A DNA stretch of 64,000 bases from Anolis sagrei (Eukaryota > Chordata > Lepidosauria > Squamata > Anolidae), in the NCBI RefSeq assembly GCF_037176765.1, contig NC_090025.1:164530822-164594821 (forward strand). The letters are read 5' to 3'. Under the pieces are notes generated by a model, which saw nothing but the letters and a program-made list of their open reading frames with translations, searched no databases and was not told the origin of the DNA. Numbering within the stretch: the stretch's first letter is position 1; every line of letters begins with the position of its first letter. Below, piece by piece: positions 11,381-36,049 of the stretch. The position numbers and the translations under genes are program-made.

Positions 11381-11704
11381 GGTAGAGTAGTATCTTTCTT
11401 ATCCAACATAAATGGGTTAGCAGAACATTGGATAAACGAAAATGTTGGATAATAAGGAGGGATTAAGGAAAAGCCTATTAAATGTCAAATTATGTTATGA
11501 GTTTATAAATTAAGCACCAAAACATCATTCCTTACAACAAATCGACAGAAAAAGCAGTTAAATACATGGCAACATTATGTAGTAATTACTGTATTTACGA
11601 ATTAAGTACCAAAACATCACAATGTATTGAAGCAGCCGTGGACCCGAGCAGGAGGTATACTGCATTGGATAATACAGAATGTTGGATAAGTGAGACTCTA
11701 CTGT
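11381..11704. mobile_element. Tigger/pogo-like MITE
   Basis: The right end (TTGGATAAGTGAGACTCTAC) inverted gives GTAGAGTCTCACTTATCCAA; the left end carries the diverged match with CTTATCCAAC. CAGTA...CTTATCC ends and TA at the border fit Tigger/pogo-type elements. About 320 bp, no transposase frame. Confidence 0.7.
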
Positions 11705-12194
11705 ACATAAATTAAAACTACCTAATAAATGTTTTAAAAACAATTAAAATACTATTTTAGCCATCAATGCTTCAAAACTATATAAGACCATTTAATAATC
11801 CAAGTCCAGCAGTATCCCTCCCCATTAAGGGCCTCTCTGAATAGACACTTAACCTAATGCTTGTGTAAACAAGAAGGAAGGAGAACATGGAGAGTATATA
11901 GCTAGTCTCCTATGGAAGAAAGTTCCACAGCCTGGGACCAACCACCAAGAAGGATCTTTCTCTTGTATCATCATCAAATGTACCTGTGAAGGAGGTGAAA
12001 CCAAGAAAAAGTCCAAAGATTTTAAACTTCAGGCAGGGTCCTGTGTGGAGATGCAGGCTTTCAGATAATTTGGACCTAAGCTATATTGGATTTAGCAATC
12101 AACACTTAGAATTTAGTCTAGAAATTAATTAATAGCAAGCCATGCCTCCACAGAATTTTGGACCTGTTGAAGTTTCCAAACAATTTTCAAAGAT

Positions 12195-12400
12195 AGTTGT
12201 CAGCAGAGTGAACTCTATTGTTTGGCAGTGGAACTCTCTGCCCTGGAGTGCGGTGGAGGCTCCTTCTTTGGAGACTTTTAAGCAGAGGCTGGATGGCTAT
12301 CTGTCAGAGGTGCTTTGAATGCAATTTTCCTGCTTCTTGGCAGGGGGTTGGACTGGATGGCCCATGAGGTCTCTTCCAACTCTATGATTCTACGAGTGTG
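12195..12400 (+). mobile_element. CR1-type LINE, 3' end fragment
   Basis: Contains the conserved 3' segment GGTTGGACTGGATGGCCCAT and ends near TCTATGATTCTACGAG, the short terminal repeat region typical of CR1. It is 5'-truncated with no open frame. Confidence 0.8.
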
Positions 12401-13060
12401 ATACACAATCCAAATGGGATGTAAACAAGACATGTATCACTATAGCAATGGATGGATTTGTTCATAAAAACAGAAGACAGATCTTTTCTGTAAATAAATA
12501 TTTGACTGAAGCATAGAGTAACAGCCTTAATCTTTTGTATTTAACTCAAAGATAGTGAATGCATCATTTTCCAGATGTTGTGGTACTGCAACTTCTATCA
12601 ACTCTAATTATGGCCTGGGATGGTGGAAGTTGGAGCCCAATCACAACTGGATGCTCACATAGTCCCCATCCAGGCATAAGCTAATAACACTGTGAAACAC
12701 ATTTTTTTTTGTTCCTGGGTTATAAATGTCATTTCCTAATTGGTTCTGTCATAAAACCATGGGAAAAGTTTATTAAACTGCAAAAACCTTTGCTATAGCT
12801 TTTCAATGAATATCTCACCAAATCTCAACCAATTCAACATAGTTTGCGTCTGCCACAAAAATGAAGTGTCTGGAGTATAACAACTACTTTCAAAGTACTG
12901 TACAATTAAACAGGAAATAACACTTTTAAGACAGGAACAATTTTTTTCAAAAGTGTTTTTCAAATTTTGTTACATAGTATAATTTATGACATTAAGTAGA
13001 CCTTTTTCCTGCAAATTTACCATCAATCACAACTGAGTTATCTCAAAACTCAGTTATCTG

Positions 13061-13298
13061 AAGGAGCTCTCGGTGGCACAGTGAGTTAAACTTTTGTGCC
13101 GGCAGGACTGCTGACCAACAGTTCAGTGATTTGAATCTGGGGAGAGCAGATTGAGCTCTCTATGTGGGGACATGAGAAAAGCCTCCCACAAGGATGGTAA
13201 AACACCAAACATCAAGGTGTCTCCTGGCCAACATCCTTGCAGATGGCCAGTTTTCTCACACCAGATGCGACTTGCAATTTCCTGACATGAAAAAAAAA
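13061..13298 (+). mobile_element. tRNA-derived SINE (family A)
   Basis: Matches the family at 3695 and 26888, with a shortened 3' part and an A tail. The flanks ATCTCAAAACTCAGTTATCT (left) and ATCTCAAAACTGGTGACATC (right) look like a diverged target duplication of about 20 bp. Confidence 0.78.
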
Positions 13299-13478
13299 AT
13301 CTCAAAACTGGTGACATCTGGAGAAATAAAACAACTTCCTTCAAACCCTTTCCCCCAAACCATTCAGAATTTGTTTTAATGTACAGTGTGTTCCTTAGTT
13401 AGACAGATTCTGAAAGTTACCTTGCCTATTAATTCACTGTAGCTGATGTGCATTATTATGGGATGCATTATTATAGGA

Positions 13479-14050
13479 AGGAGCCCCCAGTGGCGCAATG
13501 TGTTAAACCAGAGGTCCTCAAACTAAGGCCCGGGGGCTGGATACGGCCCTCCAAGGTCATTTACCCGGCCCTCGCTCAGGGTCAACCTAAGTCTGAAACA
13601 ACTTGAAAGTACACAACAACAACAACAACAACAACAACAATCTTATCGCATCAGCCAAAAGCAGGCCCACACTTCCCATTGAAATACTAATAAATTTATA
13701 TTTGTTAAAATTGTTCTTCATTTTAATTGTTGTATTGTTTGAAAGTGTTTTTTGCACCACAAATAAGATATGTGCAGTGTGCATAGGAATTCATGCAATT
13801 TTTTTCAAATTATAATCCGGCCCTCCAACAGTTTAAGGGACTGTCACCTGGCCCTCTGTTTAAAACGTTTGAGGTCCCCTGGGTTTAATCCTTATGCTGG
13901 CAGAACTGAAGACTGACAGGTCAAAGGTTTGAATTCAGGAAGAGCAGAGATGAGCTCCCTCTGTCAGCTCCAGCTCCCTGTGTGGGGACATCAGCGAAGT
14001 CTCCCACAAGGATGGCATAACATCCCAAGAGTTTCCTCCTCCATCACCTA
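13479..14050 (+). mobile_element. SINE family A, split by a hAT MITE
   Basis: The SINE head (13479-13508) stops at GTGTTAAAC and the body resumes at 13882 with GGTTTAATCCTTATGCTGGC. The gap is exactly the inserted element at 13509-13881. The 3' third has lost its usual end. Confidence 0.78.
13509..13881. mobile_element. hAT-like MITE, 373 bp, nested in a SINE
   Basis: Terminal repeats CAGAGGTCCTCAAACTAAGG and GTTTGAGGTCCCCTG. The flanking 8-mers TGTTAAAC and GGTTTAAT agree at five positions, a decayed duplication. It contains an AAC microsatellite (13616-13640). The copy at 36495-36849 is in the opposite orientation. Confidence 0.8.
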
Positions 14051-14719
14051 CACACCTGGGCAAGATCACTTGTACTAGCACAGAGATATCATGTTTAATA
14101 CTACTCACATTTCCATTCCAAACCACTATGCTTTCATTTCAAGCCTCTTCACTGTCATTGAAAACAGCTCTGCTTTCTAAGTCAGTACAACAGCATCCAA
14201 GAGGAAGTAGAAACATCATTTGCACTAACTTGTCTACCTTTTCTAAGGATAGAAGGTTCTACAGCAAAACTTTCAAGATGATGAACAGATGACATGTCCT
14301 TTCTTCACTTTGAAATTTCTTCTTGCAAGTCAAAGGGTAGCAAAGTAAGAAAGGAGGAGTCACAAATCAGAGGTCACCTAAAAGCTAGGAAAATGCCATG
14401 CTTTGCATAGCAAAGCGCAGTAATTGCTCAATCTCTGTGTGGGCAAATGCAAAGAATGCAGTGGGTGAGTAGGTTATGCATTTGGCCTGGCATTATCCCC
14501 ACTGGCTCTAATGGGAAATTTTGGCTCTGGTTTTATGGACTGAGCAATCATTTCAGTTCAAATGTTTTCAATGGCCAACCAAATGAAGTGATATGGGCCA
14601 TTCCTTCATCATAGTACCAAATGTTAGAATGACTGGGAGGGGAGATATTTCAGTTAGCTAAAGATCAGGTGAAAGAAAGCAAAAAGGTAGCAGCAGAATA
14701 ATCCAATAGGACATTAAAA

Positions 14720-15009
14720 GATGTGCATTATTATGGGATACATTATTATAGGAAGGAGCCCCCAGTGCCACAATGCCTTGTGCTGGCAGGACTGAAGACT
14801 GACAGGTCGGAGGTTTGAATCCGGGGACAGTGCAGATGAGCTCCCTCTGTCAGCTCCAGCTCCCCATGTGGGGACATGAGAGAAGCCTCCCACAAAGATG
14901 GTAAAATATCAAGACATTGCGTCCCCTAGGCAATGTCCCTGCAGATGGCCAATTCTCTTACACCGGAAGTGACTTGCAGTTTCTCAAGTCACTCCTGACA
15001 TGAAAACAA
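14720..15009 (+). repeat. SINE family A with duplicated 5' flank
   Basis: The SINE (14753-15009) and its 33 bp upstream flank match 13447 onward: both read GATGTGCATTATTATGGGAT then CATTATTATAGGA before GGAGCCCCCAGTG. A shared flank means local duplication, not two independent insertions. The first copy later received the hAT MITE. Confidence 0.72.
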
Positions 15010-15340
15010 AATTATAAGAAGAATTTCTGTAGGTTCTTTCACTGGAGAGTAACAGCTCAAAGTAGTAAAATCCACTCCTTTGGTTATCCAATTAGTAAAA
15101 CTGAAGGAACTTGTTCAATTCATGGAGGAAGGAGAACTAACAAAGCTTGCTGCTTTCCCATTAATTCTACAAGAACTCATGGTCATCCATTGAAAATAAA
15201 TGGTGGGAGATTTAGGACTGAAATGATACCTGAGGCCTTCATACCACTTGGTCCTGCATCTGAAGAAGTGCATTCATATCCACAAATGCTCATGTGAAAA
15301 TAAAAACTAATTAGTCTTAAAGGTGCTGCCATCATTCTTC

Positions 15341-15377
15341 TCCTCCTCCTCCTCCTCCTCCTCCTCCTCCTCCTCCT
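15341..15377 (+). repeat. (TCC)n microsatellite
   Basis: About twelve uninterrupted CTC units, then a C/T-rich continuation. Confidence 0.95.
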
Positions 15378-15548
15378 TCTTCCCCTTCTGTCCTTCTTTT
15401 TAAGACTGGTAAAAGGAAGTACTTATTCCATTAGTGAGTAGTTAAACTGGAAATCAGCACATCAGAATGTAGTGATGGCCCTCAACTTGGGTGACTTTAA
15501 AAGTAGATTGGGACAATTTCAGGAAGGATACTAGCAATAATAGATACC

Positions 15549-15964
15549 TGTATATTCTGGCATATAAGACGACTGGGCGTATAAGATGACCCCCAACTTT
15601 CCCAGTTAATATATAGAGCTTGGGATATACTCACCATATAAGACTACCCCTCTTCCAACACACACCATGAAAGAGCCCTAAGTGATTCTAAACTGACTAA
15701 ACGACTTTGTTTTGGTCTCTACATTGTCATTTGTTGCAGCTTGCAACTCTTTGCCTCTTTCTACGTTGCCATATAGTGCAGCGTATAAGACTGCTCCCGC
15801 ATATAAGACTGTTCCCATGTATAAGATTACTCCCATGCATAAGGCTACTCCAACTTATAAGACGACTCCCACGTATAAGACTACTCCCGCGTATAAGACG
15901 ACCCATGACTTTTGAGAAGATTTTCTTGGGTTAAAAAGTAGTCTTATACACCAGAATATACAGT
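15549..15964. mobile_element. MITE carrying an internal 18 bp minisatellite
   Basis: Ends TGTATATTCTGGCATATAAG and CTTATACACCAGAATATACA are inverted repeats. From 15781 to 15905 lie seven units of 18 bp of the type GTATAAGACTACTCCC plus two bases. The units resemble the element's own subterminal GTATAAGAYGACCC, so the array probably grew from the end of the transposon. Confidence 0.75.
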
Positions 15965-16040
15965 ATATGTTCATATGATATGATGCCTCTGTATATTAGT
16001 TTTTGCATAAGTAAATACAGATAAGTGTTTGATCCCACCA

Positions 16041-16371
16041 GAGCCCCTGGTGGCATAGCTGGTTAAACCACTGAGCTGCTGAACTTGCTGACCAAAAGGT
16101 CAGCAATTTGAATCAGGGGGACGGGGTGGGCTTCCGATATTAGCCCCAGCTTCTGCCAACCTAGCAGTTCGAAAACATGCAAATGTGACTAGATCAATAG
16201 GTACCGCTCCAGCAGAAAGGTAAAGGTGCTCCATGCAGTCATGCTGGCCACATGACCTTGGAGGTGTCTATGGACAACGCCAGCTCTTCGGCTTAGAAAT
16301 GGAGACGAGCACCACCCACCAGACTTGGACACGGCTAGAGTTAATCTCGGTGGAAAACCTTTACCTTTACC
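16041..16371 (+). mobile_element. Sauria-type SINE (family B)
   Basis: Begins GAGCCCCTGGTGGCATAGCT, has CCAACCTAGCAGTTCG in the core and ends CCTTTACCTTTACC. Target duplication is short and unclear. Same family as 7725 and 61540. Confidence 0.85.
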
Positions 16372-17119
16372 TTGATCTCTACGTGAACAAATGCAGGGCT
16401 AGAGAGGCTTTTGGTCTGATCCATCATGATTCTTCTTATATTCTCAACAGCACAATCCAGTCCAATAGTTCTTACTCATGGGTAGGTCGATCTAACAGTA
16501 TCATTAGTGGTAGTTGAGCTTCAGTACTCAAAAATATGATGCCATGACAGAGAGAGGCCTCTGCCTTCTAGCTGTCCAATAGCCTTGTTTTGACATAAAG
16601 GACCTAGGGAAGAGCTTTCATGAAGATTTCAAGACCAGACAAATTGGTAGAGCCCACTCCAAGGTCTTCAAGACTCTGGTTCAGCTGAAACAGAACAATA
16701 AAGCTACTTTTTTGGAAATTGTTCCCTCAATATAAAGTAAAAAATAAGGGCAGAGCAAATTAAGATAGTAAGTCTAGCATTGAGTCAATATAAGCAAATA
16801 TTTGCCTTCCAATAATGTTGAATAAAAGGAACAAAATGTCAATGAGAAAATCGCATTGTGATACCTGGAGTAGAGTAACAGTCTGCATCTAGCTTTTGGG
16901 GTAGGTCTAAGGAACTGTAGTTGAGATTTGGATTAGGAGATGGCACAACAAAGAGCCAAACAAGATTTGTTGAAGGTTACAAGGAACCACGCCTAAGGGA
17001 CACAAGGAAAACTGGCCCAAGGGATTCCTGCATTTCCCCCCAAAGAAGTCTGGCTAAGGAAGTGGTAGCGGCCGTGATGTGTTCTCTTAATCACTAGCTC
17101 CCCACGTTTAGTGCCAACA

Positions 17120-17460
17120 ACTAGGTTTCTGTCTTTGCAGCAAAAGCAGGATCCGGCACCCACCAGCTTCCACATTGGACACAAAGAAGATGCACATTCC
17201 CTTTGCAGTCTGGTGGGAGCTGGCGCAGAGTCCTTTGCTATCCCTTTAATTGTATCTGATACAGATGCAAGGCTTGGGGGGGAATGGGGACTATTAAAAC
17301 AAAGAAGCTATTTTTTTAGTGGACCAAGAAAACGACTCCCGCGCTCCATTGCGGATGCCAAAATGATCACACAAAGGCGCATTTCATTACTGAAATTTCA
17401 TCACGCCAACGTGATTAAACGCCGGGGGAGCAGGGAGGGGCAAGGAGCCTTGTAAGCTGC
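17120..17460. promoter_or_regulatory. Candidate SOX10-locus enhancer (repeat-poor block)
   Basis: A 340 bp block free of recognised repeats, with scattered CpGs and SOX-type sites: ACAAAG at 17181, AACAAAG at 17298-17304, ACAAAG near 17371. Also CAGATG and several ATTA/TTAAT cores. Known SOX10 enhancers lie on both sides of the gene in mammals. That this block is one of them is inference from composition and position only. Confidence 0.35.
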
Positions 17461-18145
17461 AACTCCACAGATTAACCTTTTATTGGCAAGTTTTGCTGTG
17501 AGCCCACAGCACATTCCTTGTGGTTTTAATGCTTGCTCTTGTTGACAGCTGGTTATCATATCCCTTTAAGTGCCATTTCACAAAATTGCCCCCTGAAACC
17601 ACTCCTTAGAACACATACAATTCCCATCCCTACATTCCTTTTGCACCTAAGACGAGAGCACTGTTGGGCAACCTGTGGCGTTAGAACTACATGCGGCCTT
17701 CAGCCTAATTGCAAAAGTGATACAAAACATAATTCACATCTCCAAAAAGACTGATCTGTTCCTCTTTTATCTAATTGCTGGGTGGAAAAAGCAAAAGCAA
17801 GCAATAGAATATCAGAAGGAAAGAAACGGCAGGAAGAGAAGGTGGAAAGATCTGTTGACTTTTGACTTTAACTTGTCTACATTGTGGGTATCCACAAGAA
17901 AACACAATCCTGTTTTTAAAAAAAACAAACAAACATCCCTTTCTGTATTACTGTTTCTCAAGGTAACTGGTAACTGGAAATGAAGGATATGCAGTGGGAT
18001 ATTGAAATCTATTCAGAGTCCACTTTGCCAAATAAAGCCCAGTCTTTCATAGCAATCTGGACAGGTGTGGGCTTAATGCATTTGGCAAAAGCCTCACATA
18101 TCACAAGCAACGCATTCAGCAGGCTGATCAATCAATCAAATTACA

Positions 18146-18375
18146 GGACAGGAGATTCCACCTGAACTTTAGGAAGAACTTCCTGACTGTGAGAGCTGTT
18201 CAATGATGGAACTCTCTGCACCAGATACTGGTGGAAGATCCTTTTTGGAGGCTTTTAAACAGAGGCTGGATGGCCATCTGTCGGGGGTGTTTTGAATGCG
18301 ATTTTCCTACTTCTTGGCAGGGGGTTGGACTTGATGGCCCATGAGTTTTCTTCCAACTCTGTGATTCTATGATTC
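18146..18375 (+). mobile_element. CR1-type LINE, 3' end fragment
   Basis: Shows GAACTTTAGGAAGAACTTCC, GGTTGGACTTGATGGCCCAT and ends in GTGATTCTATGATTC, the CR1 3' signature. 5'-truncated. Confidence 0.85.
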
Positions 18376-18396
18376 AAGGTATTTTACTCAACCATT

Positions 18397-18670
18397 GAGC
18401 CCCCGGTGGTGCAGTGGGTTAACTCCTGTGCCGGCAGGACTGAGGACTGACAGGTCACAGGTTCAAATCCGGGGAGAGGCGGATGAGCTCCCTCTATCAG
18501 CTCTAGCTCCTCATGCAGGGACATGAGAGAAGCCTCCCACAAGGATGGTAAAACATCTAATCATCCGGGTGTTCCCTGGGCAACATCCTTGCAGATGGCC
18601 AATTCTCTCACACCAGAAGCGACTTGCATTTTCTCAGGTTGCTCCTGACACGACCAAAAAAAAAAAAAAC
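18397..18670 (+). mobile_element. tRNA-derived SINE (family A), full length
   Basis: Perfect 10 bp duplication CTCAACCATT at 18387-18396 and 18671-18680. The end GGTTGCTCCTGACACGACC is followed by the A tail. This copy gives the clearest match to the LINE 3' end at about 29880-29905. Confidence 0.9.
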
Positions 18671-19097
18671 CTCAACCATTTGTTTTCCATGCAAGTGAAT
18701 GTGCGTGGTGTGGTGTGGGGAAAGATTTGGTTATTTGGAATGGACAGCAATTGTTATGACCTGTGAATTTCTGCCTCTAAATATGAAACCTGCTACAATC
18801 TGCCATTCATATTTGCTGGGGACTAGGGACATACCCACCATCATTTTACTTGAGAGACCACCTCACTAGCAATACCTAGGTCCTCCAGCTCAACTTTATG
18901 GTCAACTTCAGGTGGAAGATAACTAGTGTCACTTGGGAAATCTAGAGATTTTTAGAAAGAACATTTGAAATTAAATTTGCAACTAATCAAACCTACAAAT
19001 GTGGAAGACCAATGGAATATTGCTGGGATGTAATACACTTGAGCATGTTGTTTGCAAGAGGATTCTGTTCCAGTGATGTGGCAAGATTGTGCAGATT

Positions 19098-19345
19098 TGT
19101 TTTTCATGCCAGGAGCGACTTGAGGAACTGGAAGTAGCTTCTGGTGTGAGAGAATTGACCACCTGCAAGGACGTTGCCCATTGGATGGCCGGATATTTCA
19201 TGTTTTACCATTCTTGTGGGAGGTTTCTTTCAGTCCCTGCATGGGGAGCTGGAGCTGACAGAGGGAGCTCAACCCACTCTCCCCAGATTCAAACTGCTGA
19301 CCTATCGGTCAGCAGTCCTGCCAGCACAAGGGTTTAACCCATTGC
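19098..19345 (-). mobile_element. tRNA-derived SINE (family A), 5'-truncated
   Basis: Reverse complement of the family; it ends at GGTTTAACCCATTGC, about 15 bases short of the full 5' end. The B-box-like site is near 19290. Confidence 0.8.
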
Positions 19346-20489
19346 AGATAATGACCTATAATACTCCTTGGAGAAATGGTAGAGGCCATAACGAAGTACA
19401 AGTGTGTGTTTTTAAACACAGAAGACTCTTAGCTATCGGATTTTAAAATTAGTCTGCCCTGAGTTTTTAAAAAAGCTGCTTTATCCAGTAAGTCTTTAGG
19501 GATATTTGCAGTGGTGATGCATCTCAATTCTAGCATCATATTGATATCAAATGTGTAAGTAACATATTCCCTATACAGATTCCAGGTAATATGACTTGGA
19601 ATCTATGCACTTGACTAGATGAAGACCAGTAAGATTAAGGCGAGTACCAAATCAAGGATTGCATTACCAATTCCTCATAGGGTTGCTCGTCCCTTAAAGG
19701 TCAGCTGTAGTCTGGGGAGTACTCCTTGACTTTCCATTGCAATTTCACTGTCATGTTGTGGCTGCATCCAGAAGTATCTCCTACCAATTTCAGCCAACTT
19801 GCCACTTATAACTCATCCTCTGGGATAAAGATGACCTGGTTTCGGCTGGAAACTCCAGGTAGTGCAGAATGTGCCTGTTTACCTACTTGAGGTTTTGTCT
19901 AGCAGAGGTCATATTACTCAAATGCTGGACTGTCTACATTGGCTTTCATTTATTTGCAAACCCAGTTTAAGGTGTTCCCATTGGCCTTTTTAGTAGTTAT
20001 CAAGCTGGATCTGGCATACCTTAAGAAATGCTTACCTTGTGTACCTCAATAAACACAGAGAGCAGTATATAACGTCCCTGTATTCTGTCATTTACACTTT
20101 TAACAGTTGGCAAGAGCAAAAGCAAACTTTTTTGTTGTTCCAATTCTGAAACTCTACCTTTGGGATTTTTTTTTCTCAGGGAGCACCAGTTGGGTCTCAA
20201 TTTGCACAGATTTTTGTTGCCAATTTACAGTATCCTTAGTCCATTTTTTTTTACAGATTTCCAGAAAGATATTTGTTTACTGTATATCTTTATAAAAGAT
20301 AATATCCTTTATTAATTCTGAAACATGCAGAATAATCAAAGGGTGTCTCAAACCTAGACCTGTTGATAAACTCTACAAGCTAGCTAGCTAGCTCCCCCAC
20401 CCCCCCATGAGTGACAGGAAGTGGCTGTTCCCCCAGCAACAGCAAGAGAATCCCTCTGGGCAGCTAAACCAGGAAAACCCAATTGGATG

Positions 20490-20845
20490 GCCCCCCACGA
20501 GGGTCTTCCTCTAGGGGCAAACTAAGAATGGGCAACTTGGGAGTCCCTGAACAAACTCAGAAGTGGAATAGGCAGATCAAGACAACCTGGCAAAATTGAA
20601 CTATCTAAAAGAATCCTCCACCTTGTGCAACTGTGGAGCAGAACAGACAACTCCACACCTTTATGCTTGTCCACAATGCCCTGCCTCATGTACAGAGGAA
20701 GAATTGTTTAAAGTTATAGACAATGCGATCACTGTTGCCTGGTTTTGGCAAAAAAATATTTAGCTGCTTGTGCCCCTTCTATTTTTTTTATCAGTTTTAT
20801 ACTTAATGTATGTAATGTTTTTGATACGAAATAAATCCTTTATTA
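20490..20845 (+). mobile_element. LINE 3' end fragment, relative of the 30-32 kb LINE
   Basis: Conceptual translation gives LCNCGAEQTTPHLYACP followed by SCTEEELFKV and ends in WFWQKNI plus stop. This aligns with CECGEEQTTDHLLQC ... SCTMEDL-type sequence and ARYWSKDI of the frame at 30009-32213. It is corrupted upstream by stops. It ends near GATACGAAATAAATCC. Confidence 0.75.
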
Positions 20846-21299
20846 TTTTTAAATTTGTTATGCTTGTTCAATGTAAAAGGCATGTATGAATTCCACTTAA
20901 AGTATGGTATCTACCATTGTTCACATTACAACAGAAAAAAGAGCTGAAGAATTGTGCTAGGCCATAAGGTGCCTCAAGACCTCTCTGCAACAAACTAAAA
21001 GATCTACCAAAGAAAGAGCTTTTATGTTTTAAATATTGCTGGTGCATGTTTGTACAATGCTCTTCTTTATTTTGTCTTTTATACAATACTCTTTCCTTGA
21101 TACAGTGAGATTCAATATAATAAAAGTTTGAAGAACCACCCTTCCTGCTGCGTAAGGGCCACTGTAATACTTTGGAATGAAAAGGCCAAATATATTTTGA
21201 GCAAGGCTGACACTGAGGTGGTGGGAAAGAGGTGCACTGATACCTGCCTTCTAGCATAGAGGATACCCATGCATGTCAGGCAAAGTCTCACTAGGTAGC

Positions 21300-21720
21300 G
21301 ACCCATCTAAGCAACTGTATTTCCTGCTGCGCTACGGCCACTGTAAGGGGATCCTGTTGACTGATAAGAAGCCAGGGCAGGAGCAGGGAACAATGGGAGA
21401 TTTGATGAGAGTCGCTCTGTGATACTCCTGAGAAGCCCACAGAGCCAGCCTTGATCAGAGGGGAAATTGGGGGGTTTCCAAGGCAACTTGCTCATGGGCA
21501 CAATGGCATGTCTGTCTGCTGGCGGGCAACAGAAATGTCTTCGCTACTACAGGCCCCTGGAAAAGGCTGCAAGTCAGAGGGGGGTGAGGAAGGTGTCCCT
21601 CAATCGCCTTAGAAGGCATCTGGAAGCCTGGCAGCTGCAGGATCACTTTAAAATCATTTAGGTATACCATGATGGTCACAGACAAATATAGAGGAAGCTG
21701 TTCTTCTCTCCCCGCCATAG
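21300..21720. promoter_or_regulatory. Candidate regulatory element beside POLR2F 3' end
   Basis: Repeat-poor, moderately GC-rich block with AACAATG at 21389-21395 and ACAATGG near 21501, both SOX-type sites, plus a CAGCTG E-box near 21633. Proposed from composition, motifs and the SOX10 neighbourhood; conservation has not been seen. Confidence 0.3.
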
Positions 21721-21861
21721 GTCACAGATGCAGTGTTTAAACGGCACTTTATGTTGCTTAGTTAAGGCAGCCACAGATTAAATGCCACAAGAAATACACG
21801 CTGCATTGCAATAGACTAAAACAGAAAAAGGAAAACTATGCCCTTCCCTCAGAATTAACAT

Positions 21862-21954
21862 CCAAGAATCAATGTATAGTGGAATTTTATTATTTATTTA
21901 CACAAAAATAAAATATTTTTAGAATCTGCAATAAAGGTGAGGTTGGAGCACAGA
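21862..21954 (-). other. POLR2F: POLR2F 3' UTR with poly(A) signals
   Basis: Two overlapping AATAAA signals on the minus strand (plus-strand TTTATT at 21886-21891 and 21893-21898) lie 57-69 bases after the stop. The UTR would be only about 90 bases. The end point is approximate. Confidence 0.6.
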
Positions 21955-35369
<13,415 letters not shown>

Positions 35370-35493
35370 GTTGACACGATGAGGCAAGGCGCGCGCACCA
35401 CCGGCTCCTGCTTAAGCAAGCATCTTCCGCGCGCGGGACTACTTCCGGCGTAGGCCTTGACGTCAGCGGAAGCGGGCGAGGGAGCTAGTTGCC

Positions 35494-35518
35494 ATGGTGA
35501 CGGGAGCCGCCGGCTCGA
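35494..35518 (+). CDS. C22orf23: Candidate first coding exon of C22orf23
   Basis: ATG in a strong Kozak context (GCCATGG) is followed by eight codons (MVTGAAGS) and one base, then a GTAAGC donor at 35519. Joining to the acceptor at 38414 gives SerIleThr and then the Met at 38423, in frame and in phase 1 like the other introns. This would add eleven residues. It could equally be a 5' UTR exon with the ATG ignored. Confidence 0.45.
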
Positions 35519-35812
35519 GTAAGCGTGAGGGAGAACCGGCGAAGAGCAAAAGGCATGTGGTCACCCCTCGCCACCTCTTGAGATTTGAAAATAACAATAA
35601 ACTCCCTCAAAACTCGGATGGGGATTAGGCTGTTGTGGGGGGCTGATAAAATATGGAGATTATACAGTTGAGTTGTGGGGTGATTGTGTCTCCTCTTCAC
35701 TCTTCCGTTTTGGACTTCAATTCCCAGAAGCCCTGGTCATCTTGGCCAACAGCGTGGAATTCTGGGAGTAGAAGTTCAAAACATCTAGAAGGCCACCTTT
35801 TGGGGAAAACCG

Positions 35813-35945
35813 AGGGTCCTTCTACACAGCCAGATAACCCAGAATATCAAGGCAGAATATCCTACAATGTCTGCTTTGAACTGGGTTACACTGCCATAGA
35901 ATCTGGTTCAATGTGGATTTTATACAGCATTATGTAAGGGGCCTG
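35813..35945. mobile_element. Palindromic MITE
   Basis: GGTCCTTCTACACAGCCAGA and the inverted TATACAGCATTATGTAAGGGGC, with internal CTGCTTTGAACTGGGTTACA. Same type as 63660-63812. Confidence 0.6.
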
Positions 35946-36049
35946 AAAAGAAAGGCTCTTGCTTTATCATATATTACCTATATGTAATATGACATATTAT
36001 GACATATTAAGGGGCGGCTCAACCCATTACGCAAAGTAAGCATTTGCAG

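Larger units (their letters stand above)
10951..21860. other. Intergenic region between SOX10 and POLR2F (tail to tail)
   Basis: No gene is supported. It holds a Tigger-like MITE, two CR1 3' ends, five family-A SINEs (one split by a hAT MITE), one Sauria SINE, a TCC microsatellite, a VNTR-bearing MITE and a LINE 3' fragment. Two repeat-poor blocks, 17120-17460 and 21300-21720, are listed as candidate regulatory elements. The remaining stretches (for example 11705-12190, 14051-14719, 16380-17119, 19346-20490) show nothing recognisable. Confidence 0.75.

Noticed and set aside
15781-15905. Regular short repeats that could suggest a CRISPR array
   Set aside because: Units are directly adjacent with no spacers, the host is a vertebrate, and the array sits in a MITE.
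15712-15915. Open frame with a six-residue repeat (TYKTTP-like), resembling a mucin or proline-rich repeat protein
   Set aside because: The repeat is the 18 bp minisatellite of a MITE; there is no promoter, splice site or homologous gene, and the ends are transposon termini.
17111-17455. 114-codon frame in the candidate enhancer
   Set aside because: No similarity recognised and no splice or Kozak support; the block is better explained as non-coding.
20490-20845. Possible host zinc-knuckle gene
   Set aside because: Frame is broken and it matches the C-terminus of the LINE at 30009-32213.
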